A stretch of DNA of 64,000 nt from Furfurilactobacillus rossiae DSM 15814 (GCF_000428925.1 NZ_AUAW01000005.1:62001-126000); one strand, 5' to 3'. Shown: positions 10,215 through 19,872, counted from the stretch's first letter. Program-made: numbers and translations. The notes: generated by a model not told the origin, from the sequence alone.

Positions 10215-11215
10215 AAGAAATCATGGAGAAGCGGCGGCCACGGGTAGTTGTCATTGGCGGCGGCACGGGTTTGCCCGTTGTCCTTAATTCCCTGCATAAG
10301 CAGGACGTCGATGTAACTGCCGTTGTGACGGTCGCAGATGACGGTGGTTCTTCGGGAATCATTCGGAACTATATTAACGTTGTGCCACCTGGTGATATTC
10401 GTAATGTCATGGCCGCCTTGTCGCGGCTGTCACCATTGGAATTGAAGGTTTTTCAGTATCGGTTTGAAGCTAACGATAACTTCTTCTCCGGTCATGCGAT
10501 TGGTAATTTAATTATCGCGGCGCTTACTGAAATGGAGCATGGCGTGTTTGGCGCTGTTCAGGAACTGTCCGAAATGATGCATGTAGATGGGCATGTTTAT
10601 CCAGTTGCCAATGAACCGTTGGTGCTTCACGCTGAGTTTACCGATGGCACGCAACTCGCCGGTGAGGCTGAAATCACGGCTGCCCACAAACAGATTAAAC
10701 GGGTGTGGGTCACACCACAGCCAGATTCTGACGATGAGATTGCTAAGGCCATGCCAGCCGTAATCGATGCCATTTTAGGCGCCGATTTGATCGTGTTGGG
10801 ACCTGGTAGTCTATTTACAAGCATTTTGCCAAACCTGATGGTGTCAAACGTGGGCGAGGCAATTATGCATACTCCTGCGGAAGTTGTGTATATTTGTAAC
10901 ATTATGACGCAGAAGGGTGAAACGGATCACTTTACTGATGCTGATCATGTTCAGGTATTAAACAAGCATTTGGGCGCCAATTTCGTGGATACAGTCCTTG
11001 TGAATACCGAACGGGTTCCAGAGGATTACATGGATTGGAAACGCTGGAACGAGGTGTCAACACAAGTGACATCTGATACCGACGAATTGACCAGGATGGG
11101 TGTCCGCTCAATTCGAGCCAATTTACTACAGTTACGGGATGCAGGTGCTTTTCACGACGGGACCAAAGTGGTTGCTGAGCTGATGAAGTTGCTTGCACAT
11201 AAACATATTCAATAA
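10211..11215 (+). CDS. yvcK: Gluconeogenesis factor YvcK (CofD-like, UDP-sugar binding)
   Basis: 334 residues. N-terminal [13 protein letters not shown] (residues about 14-26) and the [11 protein letters not shown] block match the YvcK/CofD-like family. YvcK is needed for growth on gluconeogenic carbon and affects cell-wall synthesis in B. subtilis; family members bind UDP-GlcNAc. The first ATG at 10211 overlaps the end of rapZ (ATGA); a second ATG four codons later is an alternative start. Confidence 0.94.
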   Translation: MKEIMEKRRPRVVVIGGGTGLPVVLNSLHKQDVDVTAVVTVADDGGSSGIIRNYINVVPPGDIRNVMAALSRLSPLELKVFQYRFEANDNFFSGHAIGNLIIAALTEMEHGVFGAVQELSEMMHVDGHVYPVANEPLVLHAEFTDGTQLAGEAEITAAHKQIKRVWVTPQPDSDDEIAKAMPAVIDAILGADLIVLGPGSLFTSILPNLMVSNVGEAIMHTPAEVVYICNIMTQKGETDHFTDADHVQVLNKHLGANFVDTVLVNTERVPEDYMDWKRWNEVSTQVTSDTDELTRMGVRSIRANLLQLRDAGAFHDGTKVVAELMKLLAHKHIQ

Positions 11216-11255
11216 CTGCCTTGATTGATAAGGTGATAAAAAAGGAGGCAGCACG

Positions 11256-12200
11256 ATGTCCTATGCCAGTGACGTAAAAAAAGAGCTGACTGGATTAAAG
11301 GTGCACGCGGCGAATGGTAAGGCTGAATTAATGGCCTTGATTCGCATGAACGGCGCGGTCAGCATTGTTAACCACGCGTTTGTGTTAAACGTGCAAACGG
11401 AAAATCCGGCGATTGCTCGACGAATTTATGCATTATTAAAGCAGTTTTACCGTTTGGAAGCAGAACTGATTGTTCGTAAAAACGTCAAACTTAAGAAAAA
11501 CAACATGTATGTCGTGCGGCTAAAGACCGGTACGCAACAAGTTTTAAACGATCTTCATGTGTTAGGTGACATGGGAATCGAAGAGGTGGTGCCACAAAAT
11601 GTGCTTACCGAAGATAGCGAAGTTCGCTCGTATTTAAGAGGCGCATTTTTGGCAGGTGGTTCGGTTAATAACCCGGACACCAGTCGTTATCATCTCGAGG
11701 TTTATTCTTTGTATGAAGAACAGAATCAACAGATTTGTGAGTTAATGAATCAGTATGACTTGAACGCCCGAATGACCAATCGTCGAAGTGGCTACATTAC
11801 TTATCTTAAGGAAGGCGAGAAAATTTCTGATTTTCTCACCTTAATTGGAGCAACCAATGCCATGCTAAAGTTTGAAGATGTTCGCATTATGCGTGACATG
11901 CGTAATTCAGTCAATCGGCTTGTTAACTGTGAGACGGCGAACATGGAGAAAGTCGCATCTGCCAGTTCTCGCCAAATTGATAACATCGAGTACATCAAAT
12001 CGCGTGTTGGATTAGGTCAGTTACCAGCTAAGCTTCAGGCCATGGCCGAGACTAGATTGGCCAATCGTGAAGTGAGTTTGAAGGAACTAGGTGACCTGAT
12101 TCCGGGAGGACCAATTTCCAAGTCTGGCGTTAATCACCGTTTGCGGAAAATCAATGAATTCGCTGATAAACTGCGTGAGGATGACATTATTTCAGCGTAG
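11256..12200 (+). CDS. whiA: DNA-binding protein WhiA
   Basis: 314 residues, the normal WhiA length, with a strong AAAAAAGGAGG ribosome site. The N-terminal two thirds form the LAGLIDADG-like fold ([14 protein letters not shown]); the C-terminal part is a helix-turn-helix ([26 protein letters not shown]). WhiA affects division and chromosome segregation in Firmicutes. It ends the rapZ-yvcK-whiA operon before a shared bidirectional terminator. Confidence 0.95.
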   Translation: MSYASDVKKELTGLKVHAANGKAELMALIRMNGAVSIVNHAFVLNVQTENPAIARRIYALLKQFYRLEAELIVRKNVKLKKNNMYVVRLKTGTQQVLNDLHVLGDMGIEEVVPQNVLTEDSEVRSYLRGAFLAGGSVNNPDTSRYHLEVYSLYEEQNQQICELMNQYDLNARMTNRRSGYITYLKEGEKISDFLTLIGATNAMLKFEDVRIMRDMRNSVNRLVNCETANMEKVASASSRQIDNIEYIKSRVGLGQLPAKLQAMAETRLANREVSLKELGDLIPGGPISKSGVNHRLRKINEFADKLREDDIISA

Positions 12201-12226
12201 TTGTCGTGTTTGTAGTTTGATGTGAG

Positions 12227-12281
12227 CATAAATAAAATGACCGATTTTCTTTAACTGGGAAACCGGTCATTTTATTTATGC
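12227..12281. terminator. Bidirectional terminator between whiA and the SDR gene
   Basis: An 18-bp perfect stem (GCATAAATAAAATGACCG and its complement) with A and T tracts built into both flanks. It can stop whiA transcription from the left and the minus-strand SDR gene from the right. Confidence 0.85.
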
Positions 12282-12286
12282 TCGAG

Positions 12287-13207
12287 TTAATTGCGTGGCT
12301 GTTGCAGTGCGGCGACATTGGCGGGGGTGCTCAAACATGTCTTTAAATCGTCAAGCAAACCTGTTTCGTGCGGATGCCAGTCCAACGCCGCTTGAGTCCA
12401 CGTGCTGCTGGTGGGATTACTGCCGACAACGGTAGGTTCAAACCAGCCAAAGTAGGCCTTAGCAGTCTCTTCATCAAAGTGTTCTACCGGCACACGCAAC
12501 GTGTTGCCAATTGTTTCAACAATGGTCTTTACAGGAACACCTTCTTCGGCAACCGCGTTATAGGTCGCGCCGGCCTCGCCGTTTTCTAATGCGGCCACGA
12601 ACAGCTGTGCTGCATCGTTACGATGAACGGATGGCCAAACATTGGCGCCATCACCGACGTAGCCAATCTTACCGTGATTAACCGCCATTTGAGCTAGAAT
12701 GCTACCAAATCCTTGACGCTGAATGTCATGAACTGTTGGTGCCAAACGAACAACGCTGGCGCGAACGCCCTGTTGCGCATAACTGAGCGCCAGTGCTTCG
12801 GAAGCTGCTCGACCAACGGGATGTGCCATATGGTCCTGTTCGGTAGCAGTGCGGCCCATGCCAACCGCCATTAAGGTGCCAGATGTATTAACTAGTGGCT
12901 TGTCGGTGTTGGCTAAAGCATCGCCTAACGCTTTGACAGCAGCCATGTCTTTAGCGACGGCTTCATCATAATGGTTAAAATCATTAGTAAAGGCGAGGTG
13001 AATAACACCGTCACTGCTCTTTGCGGCCGTTGATAAGCCATCTAAATCGTCCAGTGAGCCTTTAACGGGTGTGGCGCCTGCCTGAGTTAATTGTTGAGCC
13101 GAATGATCTGAATGAGCCAGTGCAAGAACCTCATGACCATGTTCAATTAGGGTTTTAACAACAACCTGACCAATGAAGCCATTACCACCTGTAACAAAAA
13201 CTTTCAT
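12287..13207 (-). CDS. Atypical/extended SDR-family NAD(P)-binding oxidoreductase
   Basis: 306 residues. The Rossmann motif TGGNGFIGQ sits at residues 5-13, as in extended and atypical short-chain dehydrogenases (epimerase/NmrA-like). The start was chosen at 13207 because AAGAAGG lies at proper distance; an in-frame ATG at 13234 lacks one. It diverges from a TetR gene, with palindromic ACCGATA/TATCGGT sites between them, so it is probably the target of that regulator. Substrate unknown. Confidence 0.85.
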   Translation of the reverse strand: MKVFVTGGNGFIGQVVVKTLIEHGHEVLALAHSDHSAQQLTQAGATPVKGSLDDLDGLSTAAKSSDGVIHLAFTNDFNHYDEAVAKDMAAVKALGDALANTDKPLVNTSGTLMAVGMGRTATEQDHMAHPVGRAASEALALSYAQQGVRASVVRLAPTVHDIQRQGFGSILAQMAVNHGKIGYVGDGANVWPSVHRNDAAQLFVAALENGEAGATYNAVAEEGVPVKTIVETIGNTLRVPVEHFDEETAKAYFGWFEPTVVGSNPTSSTWTQAALDWHPHETGLLDDLKTCLSTPANVAALQQPRN

Positions 13208-13268
13208 AATAAGTGCCTTCTTTTTAAATTTCATTTATTTGATAAAGTTTGTTTTATAAATGATAGCT

Positions 13269-13304
13269 CTATCGGTAAAGATTATAACCGATAGACTTAT
13301 CGGT
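13269..13304. promoter_or_regulatory. Candidate TetR-type operator
   Basis: Three related half-sites occur in the divergent intergenic region: CTATCGGT (13269-13276), ACCGATA (13287-13293) and TATCGGT (13298-13304). The last two form a palindrome with a 4-bp centre, and the first two another with a 10-bp gap. Position between the SDR gene and the TetR gene suggests repression of both. Confidence 0.6.
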
Positions 13305-13355
13305 ATCAAGTGGTAAACTAAAATAAATTACTTTTAAAGAAATGGGATCAGAAAG

Positions 13356-13937
13356 ATGAAGAAAAAAGACGACCAAAAATATAATCGCATTCTTGATGTT
13401 GCTGGCGATCTGATTATTACCGATAGTGTCGGTGCAGTTTCAACTACAAAAATTGCTAAGCAAGTTGGCATTTCCCAGTCTAGTATCTACGTTTATTTCA
13501 AGAATCGTGAGGCACTGTTACTTACACTATATGTCCGTGAATTGAAGCGTTTGTATGCTCAGGACAGCGGGGAAGATTTGCGTTCACTGTCGTTTGAAAC
13601 AGCAATGAAACAGTATCTTGAGCAACTGTTTCACTATGGTTTGACCTATCCTAAAAGTATGACGATCATTCAAAAGTTAAAAGAGGATTACGCCTTTGAC
13701 GAGCAGGCTGGTGAGCAAATTAATGTCATCGTTCATCAAAGTGCCGTACAGCAGTTGTTATTTAAAGGGCTGGCTGACAAAACATTGCGGCAAGTGGATA
13801 TTTCACTACTTAGAAACATTATTTTTTCGACGATCAAACTGCACACGGACAACTTGCGGCAAGGTGTGTACACTGAGGCGGACGTGCCATTTGAAAGAAT
13901 CCAACGCATGCTAATGAAGGCGGTTCAGAATAACTAA
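13356..13937 (+). CDS. TetR/AcrR-family transcriptional regulator
   Basis: 193 residues. The N-terminal TetR helix-turn-helix spans about residues 8-55 (VSTTKIAKQVGISQSSIYVYFKNREALL). The C-terminal ligand domain is unassigned. It is divergent from the SDR oxidoreductase and followed, after 136 bp, by a half ABC transporter on the same strand. Control of either or both is plausible; the palindromes at 13269-13304 favour the SDR gene and autoregulation. Confidence 0.85.
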   Translation: MKKKDDQKYNRILDVAGDLIITDSVGAVSTTKIAKQVGISQSSIYVYFKNREALLLTLYVRELKRLYAQDSGEDLRSLSFETAMKQYLEQLFHYGLTYPKSMTIIQKLKEDYAFDEQAGEQINVIVHQSAVQQLLFKGLADKTLRQVDISLLRNIIFSTIKLHTDNLRQGVYTEADVPFERIQRMLMKAVQNN

Positions 13938-14073
13938 TTCAAGCCGAAAGAAACAGTCTGGTTAGTGGGTAGAAATAAATTTGCATATACGCAAATATTA
14001 ACAATAAGGTGTTGTTGTAGCCTCCCAAGCAGTGATAGGTTCGCTTTAATAAAGAGCGAATGGGGGAGATTGC

Positions 14074-15672
14074 ATGACCAAAATAATTCATCGCGGTTGG
14101 TTCAGCATCGCTATTGTTGTGGCGCTGATCAATGGTTTAGAAGTTCCTTTTAACACGGCTACCTATGCCTATATTTTTAAACTGATTACTACGCGTGACT
14201 TGGCCGGCGTCGGGATTTATCTGGCGATCGTTCTAGGCGGATATTTATTCTTTTCGCTTTTGTCATACCAGCAAAGCTGGGTAGTCAATAAAAATGTGGC
14301 GTTTATCAATTTACGTCTAAAAACCCGTTATGTAGAAGCAAAGGTCGAGCGAGATGATCCCAGCCAGCAGGATTTCGAAGCAAATGGTCTATCATTTTTA
14401 ATGAATGATTTGAAGCTACTCGAGGATAATTATTGGCGCAACGTGTTTCGATTATTAGGATATGGCACGACAATTTTGGTCACCACGGGGTATGCACTAC
14501 ACAATAGCTTTCGGCTAACCGGGATTTTCTTAGCGTTTATGTTGGTGCCAATGGTCTTTCAGCGTTTGGCAAGTAAAGGAACGACGACTAAAGCAACCGT
14601 TTGGTCACAAAAAAATGCACAGTTGGCAACACGCGTAAAGGACCTATTACATGGGGCAATGACCATTCGTCGCTATCATGCTGAGGCTGGTTACAGAACT
14701 AAGCTACTCAGGGATGTCGGTAGTGTTGAAGAGGCAAATGCTGCGCTTAAGAATCGCATTGCACTGGCTAACAGTCTGCTAATGTATTTGTTTTATCTAT
14801 TTTCAGAAACGCCGATTGCCATCGGTATCTACCTGACTATTTCGGGAATATTAACGTTACCGGAATTTGTTGCAGTCCAATATTCAACCAACATGATTTT
14901 AAACAGCGTCAATCAAATGCTGACTTGTATTAACCAGATTGGAAGTACTAAGGATGTTCGCCAACAGTTGCGTCGAAGTATTTCCAAAGAAGGCGTAACA
15001 GCGAAGTTGCCCATGAAATCGGCACAGTTTCAGGAATTGAGATTGACAAATATCAGCTTTAAACGTGAACATCGCGATATTTTAAATGTCGTTAACTTGC
15101 GAGTTCAGAAGGGCGAAAAAGTGTTGATTCAAGGCCCATCTGGGGTAGGCAAATCAACATTGCTGTCGATTATGTTAAAGGAGTTGCCAGTTACAAACGG
15201 ACAGCTGTTACTCAATGGTCAGGAATATGACGATGCTCAGGTAGAAAATCTATTTAGCAAGGTCTCACAAATACCGATTATCTTTGCCGAGACTGTCCGA
15301 TATAACCTGACTTTAGGGATGCCATTTTCTGAGGATGCGATTTTAGTAGCCGTCAGACAGGCTGGACTCAGTGACGTCATCAAAGAATCCAAGCTGAATC
15401 AGCAAATAGCCGAAGATGGTAAAAATCTTTCAGGCGGTCAGTTAAAGCGCATTGAAATTGCGCGGGCATTGTTATTTAAACGACAAGTGTTGTTGATTGA
15501 TGAGGGGACAGCTTCCCTTGATTCAGCAACGGTAAGACAGATTCATGACACACTGTTGTCGTTGACTAATTTGACAGTGATCGAGGTAGACCATCATATT
15601 CCACACGAATTATTGTCAAAGTATGATCGTCACTACCAACTGAACAATGGCCGTTTAGAAGCGCTCAACTAA
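14074..15672 (+). CDS. ABC transporter, fused permease and ATPase (half exporter)
   Basis: 532 residues: about six membrane segments in residues 10-290, then an ATPase domain with Walker A GPSGVGKST near residue 365, signature LSGGQLKR near 451 and Walker B VLLIDEGTASLD. It resembles type-1 exporters of the lipid/drug/CydCD class and would act as a homodimer. A GGGGGAG ribosome site supports the ATG at 14074. No peptidase domain or bacteriocin gene lies nearby, so the cargo is unknown. Confidence 0.85.
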   Translation: MTKIIHRGWFSIAIVVALINGLEVPFNTATYAYIFKLITTRDLAGVGIYLAIVLGGYLFFSLLSYQQSWVVNKNVAFINLRLKTRYVEAKVERDDPSQQDFEANGLSFLMNDLKLLEDNYWRNVFRLLGYGTTILVTTGYALHNSFRLTGIFLAFMLVPMVFQRLASKGTTTKATVWSQKNAQLATRVKDLLHGAMTIRRYHAEAGYRTKLLRDVGSVEEANAALKNRIALANSLLMYLFYLFSETPIAIGIYLTISGILTLPEFVAVQYSTNMILNSVNQMLTCINQIGSTKDVRQQLRRSISKEGVTAKLPMKSAQFQELRLTNISFKREHRDILNVVNLRVQKGEKVLIQGPSGVGKSTLLSIMLKELPVTNGQLLLNGQEYDDAQVENLFSKVSQIPIIFAETVRYNLTLGMPFSEDAILVAVRQAGLSDVIKESKLNQQIAEDGKNLSGGQLKRIEIARALLFKRQVLLIDEGTASLDSATVRQIHDTLLSLTNLTVIEVDHHIPHELLSKYDRHYQLNNGRLEALN

Positions 15673-15773
15673 AAATATACATGACTGGTTGTCCTGATAA
15701 TCCCTATCATCAGGACGGTGTTAAAAATGGTCAATGAACAAATATGGCCTCCTCAATTTACTGTAAACGCAAA

Positions 15774-15803
15774 AAAGACCCTCGTCATTTGACGAAGGTC
15801 TTT
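15774..15803 (-). terminator. Terminator of clpP
   Basis: Stem AAAGACCnTCGTC / GACGAnGGTCTTT with a run of T on the minus strand immediately beyond (AAAAAA at 15771-15776 on plus). It lies 16 bp past the clpP stop. Confidence 0.85.
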
Positions 15804-15818
15804 GCTTGCTTATTATGA

Positions 15819-16415
15819 CTACTTTTGCATTTCGCTGGAGTTAGTCATAATGTGGTCAATCAAACCATAATCTAAGGCTTGCTCAGCGGTCATGTAGTTG
15901 TCCCGTTCAGTATCCTTGTTGATAGTTTCAATGTCTTGACCAGTCTTTTCAGCCAGCAAGTTGTTGATCATCTTCCGTGTCTTCAGAATTTCTTCAGCCA
16001 CGATTTCGATTTCAGTTTGTTGACCTTGAGCACCACCAGAAGGTTGGTGAATCAAGATTTCTGAGTGTGGTAAGGCAAAGCGTTTGCCCTTAGCACCAGA
16101 AGTTGCCAGAATGGAAGCCATTGAAGCAGCCATTCCCATGACAATCGTTTGAACATCAGACTTAACAAAGTTCATGGTGTCGTAGATTGCCATTCCGGAA
16201 GTGATAACACCACCGGGTGAGTTAATGTACATGTAAATATCTTTATCAGAATCTTGGGCATCCAAGAAGAGCAATTGAGCGATGATGGCGTTGGCCATGT
16301 CATCTTCGATTGGTCCGGAAACCATAATGATCCGGTCTTTTAATAGTCGTGAGTAAATGTCGTAGGCACGTTCGCCACGGCTGGACTGTTCAATAACAGT
16401 TGGAATCAAAGCCAT
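15819..16415 (-). CDS. clpP: ATP-dependent Clp protease proteolytic subunit
   Basis: 198 residues from the ATG at 16415, which has an excellent AAGGAGG site; upstream in-frame codons lack one. The catalytic triad is in place: Ser in GMAASMAS (~98), His in LIHQP (~123) and Asp in the [11 protein letters not shown] region (~172). ClpP forms the barrel of Clp proteases. A CtsR operator lies upstream, giving heat-stress control. Confidence 0.98.
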   Translation of the reverse strand: MALIPTVIEQSSRGERAYDIYSRLLKDRIIMVSGPIEDDMANAIIAQLLFLDAQDSDKDIYMYINSPGGVITSGMAIYDTMNFVKSDVQTIVMGMAASMASILATSGAKGKRFALPHSEILIHQPSGGAQGQQTEIEIVAEEILKTRKMINNLLAEKTGQDIETINKDTERDNYMTAEQALDYGLIDHIMTNSSEMQK

Positions 16416-16500
16416 AATTGAGGCCTCCTTGTAATTTGCGTTGTTATTTAGCACTTGTAATGGTGCTCTGCTAATCAACGTAATTGTAGTTTAACCCAAA

Positions 16501-16517
16501 GGTCAAAAAAGGTCAAA
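16501..16517. promoter_or_regulatory. CtsR operator upstream of clpP
   Basis: Direct heptads GGTCAAA at 16501-16507 and 16511-16517, 3 bp apart, match the CtsR box (A/G)GTCAAANANA/GGTCAAA exactly. CtsR is the class-III heat-shock repressor of Firmicutes; the site is in the clpP promoter region. Confidence 0.9.
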
Positions 16518-16606
16518 CAAAATGGTGCGATTGTTTGAAAAAATGTGATAAAAAGTTGTGTGCAATGTGATAGCCTTAGAGTATCAAGGGGTTAGGAGAG
16601 TTAGAG

Positions 16607-17524
16607 ATGAATAAAAAATGGTTAACGTGGCCGGTATTTGTCACGCTAAGTGAGATTTATATCGCACCGTTAAATATTATGTGGTTCATTTTGGGTTCTG
16701 CCATTGCTCAATATCGTTATGGCGTGGTGAATTGGCTTAACGTTATTTTGTGTTTGGCGGATGTGTTCATTTTTGACCTGGCAGTTAACGTATCCGATAA
16801 TTACTATGACTATGTACATGCCGCGGACCGTGAAGGATACGCTGCACATACAAACCCAATTGGCCGGTTGCATTTGCCTAAGCGTGGCGTGTGGTGGCTA
16901 GCGGTTGCCTTGTACATTATTTCTGCAATTCCTGGCGTGGTTTTAGTCATGCGTACTGGATGGCCGGTATTGTTGTTTGGGGTTATTGGTTACCTAATCG
17001 GTATTTTCTATACCGCGGGACCCTATCCATTAAATGCCATGCCGATTTGTGAAACTGTGGTTGCTTTTTCCATTACATATTTAATTGAACTCGTCTGTGT
17101 TTACATCAGCATTTACGGCCAGCGTCCGTTTACATGGGGCGTGGCGGGTACGACGTTTGCATTATGTCTACCAATTACGTTGTTGTTCTTTACTGTTCAA
17201 TTAGGAAATAACACGGCGGATCTTGACGAGGATATCAAAAACAATCGTCATACACTGGCTTTTTTCATTGGTCGCAAACGAGCCGTCCAAGTGATGCAAG
17301 TCTTACTGGTTGTTGGCAGCTTATGGCCAATTGTAAACTTGGTTTTTGGATTAGCACCGTGGATCACTGTGCTAAGCGTGGTGTTGCTGCCGATTATGTG
17401 GCAAGGAATTAAACCGTTCTACGCAGTTCAAGACAAGCAGAAAACGTACATGAAAGTGATTAAAAATACATCTTTATTTTACATTGGGTACACTGCCCTG
17501 TTTGCAATTGGCGCATGGTTGTGA
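16607..17524 (+). CDS. UbiA-family prenyltransferase, MenA-like
   Basis: 305 residues with about eight membrane segments. Two Asp-rich prenyl-diphosphate motifs are present: NVSDNYYDYVHAADREG near residue 63 and NNTADLDEDIKNNRHTLA near residue 203. The pattern fits 1,4-dihydroxy-2-naphthoate polyprenyltransferase (MenA) of lactobacilli, which builds demethylmenaquinone. No other men genes are in the window, so salvage of an exogenous precursor or a different aromatic acceptor is possible. Confidence 0.8.
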   Translation: MNKKWLTWPVFVTLSEIYIAPLNIMWFILGSAIAQYRYGVVNWLNVILCLADVFIFDLAVNVSDNYYDYVHAADREGYAAHTNPIGRLHLPKRGVWWLAVALYIISAIPGVVLVMRTGWPVLLFGVIGYLIGIFYTAGPYPLNAMPICETVVAFSITYLIELVCVYISIYGQRPFTWGVAGTTFALCLPITLLFFTVQLGNNTADLDEDIKNNRHTLAFFIGRKRAVQVMQVLLVVGSLWPIVNLVFGLAPWITVLSVVLLPIMWQGIKPFYAVQDKQKTYMKVIKNTSLFYIGYTALFAIGAWL

Positions 17525-17545
17525 AGAATAAATTAGGAAAATTAT

Positions 17546-17574
17546 TTGACAAACGATTAAAATGCTAGTATATT
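17546..17574 (+). promoter_or_regulatory. Promoter of the T-box transcript
   Basis: TTGACA (17546-17551), 17-bp spacer, TATATT (17569-17574), about 20 bp before the T-box stem I. Confidence 0.75.
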
Positions 17575-17595
17575 TCTAATCAACATTTAATCATT

Positions 17596-17828
17596 GTTTT
17601 CAAACCTAGTAGTGAATGATCTGTGTGTCAGGAAGTCGGTGGTTGCTGCGAACCGATCAGGATCATCTCATCGAAATACCTGAAAACGAAAATGACCGGG
17701 CACCGTTGGACCGTTATCCCAGCGAGAGTGAATATAATGGGCGTTAGGCTCATTTTATTAAGCTGGGTGGTACCACGGTAAACTAATCGTCCCTGTTATG
17801 CATAATTGCATAGCAGGGACGATTTTTT
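17596..17828 (+). ncRNA. T-box riboswitch, tyrosine-specific (UAC specifier)
   Basis: Stem I is closed by GTTTTCA (17596-17602) and TGAAAAC (17681-17687). On its 3' side the specifier context CGAAA-TAC-C places TAC (Tyr) at 17677-17679. The T-box sequence TGGGTGGTACCACGG lies at 17764-17778. The terminator stem AATCGTCCCTG...CAGGGACGATT with six T residues is at 17785-17828. Uncharged tRNA-Tyr would pair with the specifier and T-box and allow readthrough into the NhaC-type transporter gene, implying tyrosine supply as its role. Confidence 0.88.
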
Positions 17829-17832
17829 GTAT

Positions 17833-17952
17833 TTAGAGTGTTGCATAACTTCGGGTTGAATCCGAGCAATAAGAAGAAAGACGAGATATTCGGCGGTTTT
17901 TCGGATGTCTTGACTTACAGCTTATGCACAGGATTCAGAGGTTAGGTGCACA
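17833..17952 (+). repeat. Structured intergenic repeat, family 2, copy 1
   Basis: It begins directly after the T-box terminator T-tract with TTTAGAGTG. An outer stem pairs GAATCC with GGATTC (plus AAC/GTT and GTG/CAC further out), enclosing the conserved CGAGCAATAA and a hairpin AAGAC...GTCTT. A homologous element at 19976-20095 shares TTTAGAGTGT, CGAGCAATAA, TTATG-ACAG and the same fold with different stem bases. It lies in the leader between terminator and transporter start. Function unknown. Confidence 0.65.
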
Positions 17953-18109
17953 TTTAGGAGAATGGTGCCGCAGCCCGGCATTAAAAAGAGAGAAAAGGGG
18001 GCCAATGGAAAATGACAGAAAATTGTGGGGGCAATCCTCGATATAGAACCTCAATGAATGACACTCAACGTTTACAACAATTTGGACATTCAAAAAATGA
18101 GGTATTCAC

Positions 18110-19546
18110 ATGGAAAAACAAACATTTAAAGTTGGTCGTAACGAAGCACTAATTGTCTTACTAGGCATGTTGTTAATTATGGGATTTGGCGTGATTAAAT
18201 TTGGTTTGTCGCCCCAAGTTCCCGTTATGTTAGTTATGGGATTATTGATGGCATGGGGTGTGGCTCACCGTTTGCCATGGTCGTTAATTAACGAAGGAAT
18301 CAAGGATGGGATTGAAACCGGGATTGTCCCAATTTTCATTTTCATTCTGGTTGGTGCGTTAATTAGTACATGGATTGCTGCTGGCATCATTCCATCCTTG
18401 ATGGTTTTCGGTTTTCATTTAATCAGTGTTCAGTGGTTCGTTCCTTCCGTATTTGTCGTCTGCGCACTGGTTGGTAGCGCCGTTGGTAGTGCTTTTACCG
18501 TTATTTCTACAGTCGGCATTGCGTTCTTCGGGATGGGCGTTACGATGCACGTTAACCCAGCTTTAGTGGCCGGCGCGATTATCTCCGGCGCAGTTTTTGG
18601 TGATAAATCGTCACCGTTATCCGAATCAACCAACTTAACTGCAGCGGTTGTTGATGCTGATTTATTCAAACACATTATGAACTTGATGTGGTCCACCATT
18701 CCTGCATTTATTATTGCGTTAGTTGTATTTGCCATTATGGGAAGCGGCGAAAAGGGTGCTAGTCTAGCCAGCATCAATCATGTCATCAACATTTTAGACA
18801 ACAACTTTACTATTTCAGCTTGGGCGATTGTGCCGATTGCGTGCATGTTCATTTGCGCATGGCGGCGAGTGCCAGCGATTCCAACATTATTTTTAAACAT
18901 TGGCGTTTCGCTGGTGATGTTACTGATTGAGCATCCAGGCACTAAGTTAACCAAAATTGCTAGCATCATTGAAGCAGGATTTGTTTCTCACACCGGTAAT
19001 AAAGAAGTTGATTTATTATTATCACGTGGCGGTATTGCAAGCATGATGGGAACGGTCTCACTGATCGTGTTGACCTTATCACTTGGTGGTTTGTTGATGC
19101 AGTTTGGACTGATTGACGCTGTGATGACGCCGTTTGCGAAGCATTTAAACTCCGATGGCAAACGGATCATTGCGGTCGTTCTCTCAAGTATTGGCGTTAA
19201 CATCTTCATCGGTGAACAATTCTTATCCGTTATCCTTCCAGGTAAGGCATTCAAGAAAACATTTGACGAATCCGGATTAGCTCCTGTCGCATTAGGACGG
19301 GCACTTGAAGATGGCGGAACGGTTATTAACTACCTGATTCCGTGGGGGGTTGCCGGCGTGTTCGCAGCCAACACGCTTGGTGTTCCAACGATGCAATACT
19401 TACCATTCGCATTATTTAGCTTATTGTCACCAGTATTTTCTATATTAAGTGGCTTGACTGGTATCGGTTTGAAGCATCAAGACGTTGCAAAAACGGAGCC
19501 AGAAAATTTTAAGCAGGTCACGGCTTCAACGGCTGTGGAAGAGTAA
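18110..19546 (+). CDS. NhaC-family transporter, predicted tyrosine uptake
   Basis: 478 residues with about 12 membrane segments. GDKSSPLSESTNLTAAVVDADLFKHI is the NhaC/Na+-H+-antiporter-superfamily signature. Family members include sodium/proton and malate/lactate exchangers, but those under T-box control are predicted amino-acid transporters. The UAC specifier points to tyrosine. A ~280-nt leader after the T-box terminator precedes the ATG, which has GAGGT upstream. Biochemical specificity is inferred. Confidence 0.8.
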   Translation: MEKQTFKVGRNEALIVLLGMLLIMGFGVIKFGLSPQVPVMLVMGLLMAWGVAHRLPWSLINEGIKDGIETGIVPIFIFILVGALISTWIAAGIIPSLMVFGFHLISVQWFVPSVFVVCALVGSAVGSAFTVISTVGIAFFGMGVTMHVNPALVAGAIISGAVFGDKSSPLSESTNLTAAVVDADLFKHIMNLMWSTIPAFIIALVVFAIMGSGEKGASLASINHVINILDNNFTISAWAIVPIACMFICAWRRVPAIPTLFLNIGVSLVMLLIEHPGTKLTKIASIIEAGFVSHTGNKEVDLLLSRGGIASMMGTVSLIVLTLSLGGLLMQFGLIDAVMTPFAKHLNSDGKRIIAVVLSSIGVNIFIGEQFLSVILPGKAFKKTFDESGLAPVALGRALEDGGTVINYLIPWGVAGVFAANTLGVPTMQYLPFALFSLLSPVFSILSGLTGIGLKHQDVAKTEPENFKQVTASTAVEE

Positions 19547-19719
19547 TACGTCCGGTTAAAACGGTAGCGTGTGAACGAGGTCGTGACCAAAATAAAATAA
19601 TTATTATGGCCGTTTGTGGTGCGGTTATTACATTGATGACTAAACCGGACTTGCTCACGTTGTCTAAAGCTGGTATAGTATTACGTGTTATTAAACACAG
19701 TATTGAGAGGAGAAGCATC

Positions 19720-19872
19720 ATGGCAGAAAAGAAACCATTGAACTCATTCGCCGGCCAACGTCCCGTTGCTAAACGTCAACGTCGTATTCGCCGTGAAAAA
19801 GAAATTGCCGCAATCCAACGTTGGGCTGCTGGTAAGACTGACACGATCGAAGCAGCTCCAAAGGCTAAGTAA
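19720..19872 (+). CDS. Small basic protein of unknown function (50 aa)
   Basis: The ATG at 19720 follows an excellent GAGAGGAG site; the longer upstream frame lacks one. Fifty residues, rich in Arg and Lys in the first half (QRPVAKRQRRIRREKEIAAIQRW), with an Ala/Lys tail. No membrane segment or signal. It has its own terminator at 19932. It could bind nucleic acid or ribosomes, but no family is recognised. Confidence 0.75.
   Translation: MAEKKPLNSFAGQRPVAKRQRRIRREKEIAAIQRWAAGKTDTIEAAPKAK

Noticed and set aside
15692-15717. Hairpin GTCCTGAT/ATCAGGAC after the ABC exporter as a terminator
   Set aside because: The stem is good but no T-tract follows, so intrinsic termination is uncertain; not listed as a feature.
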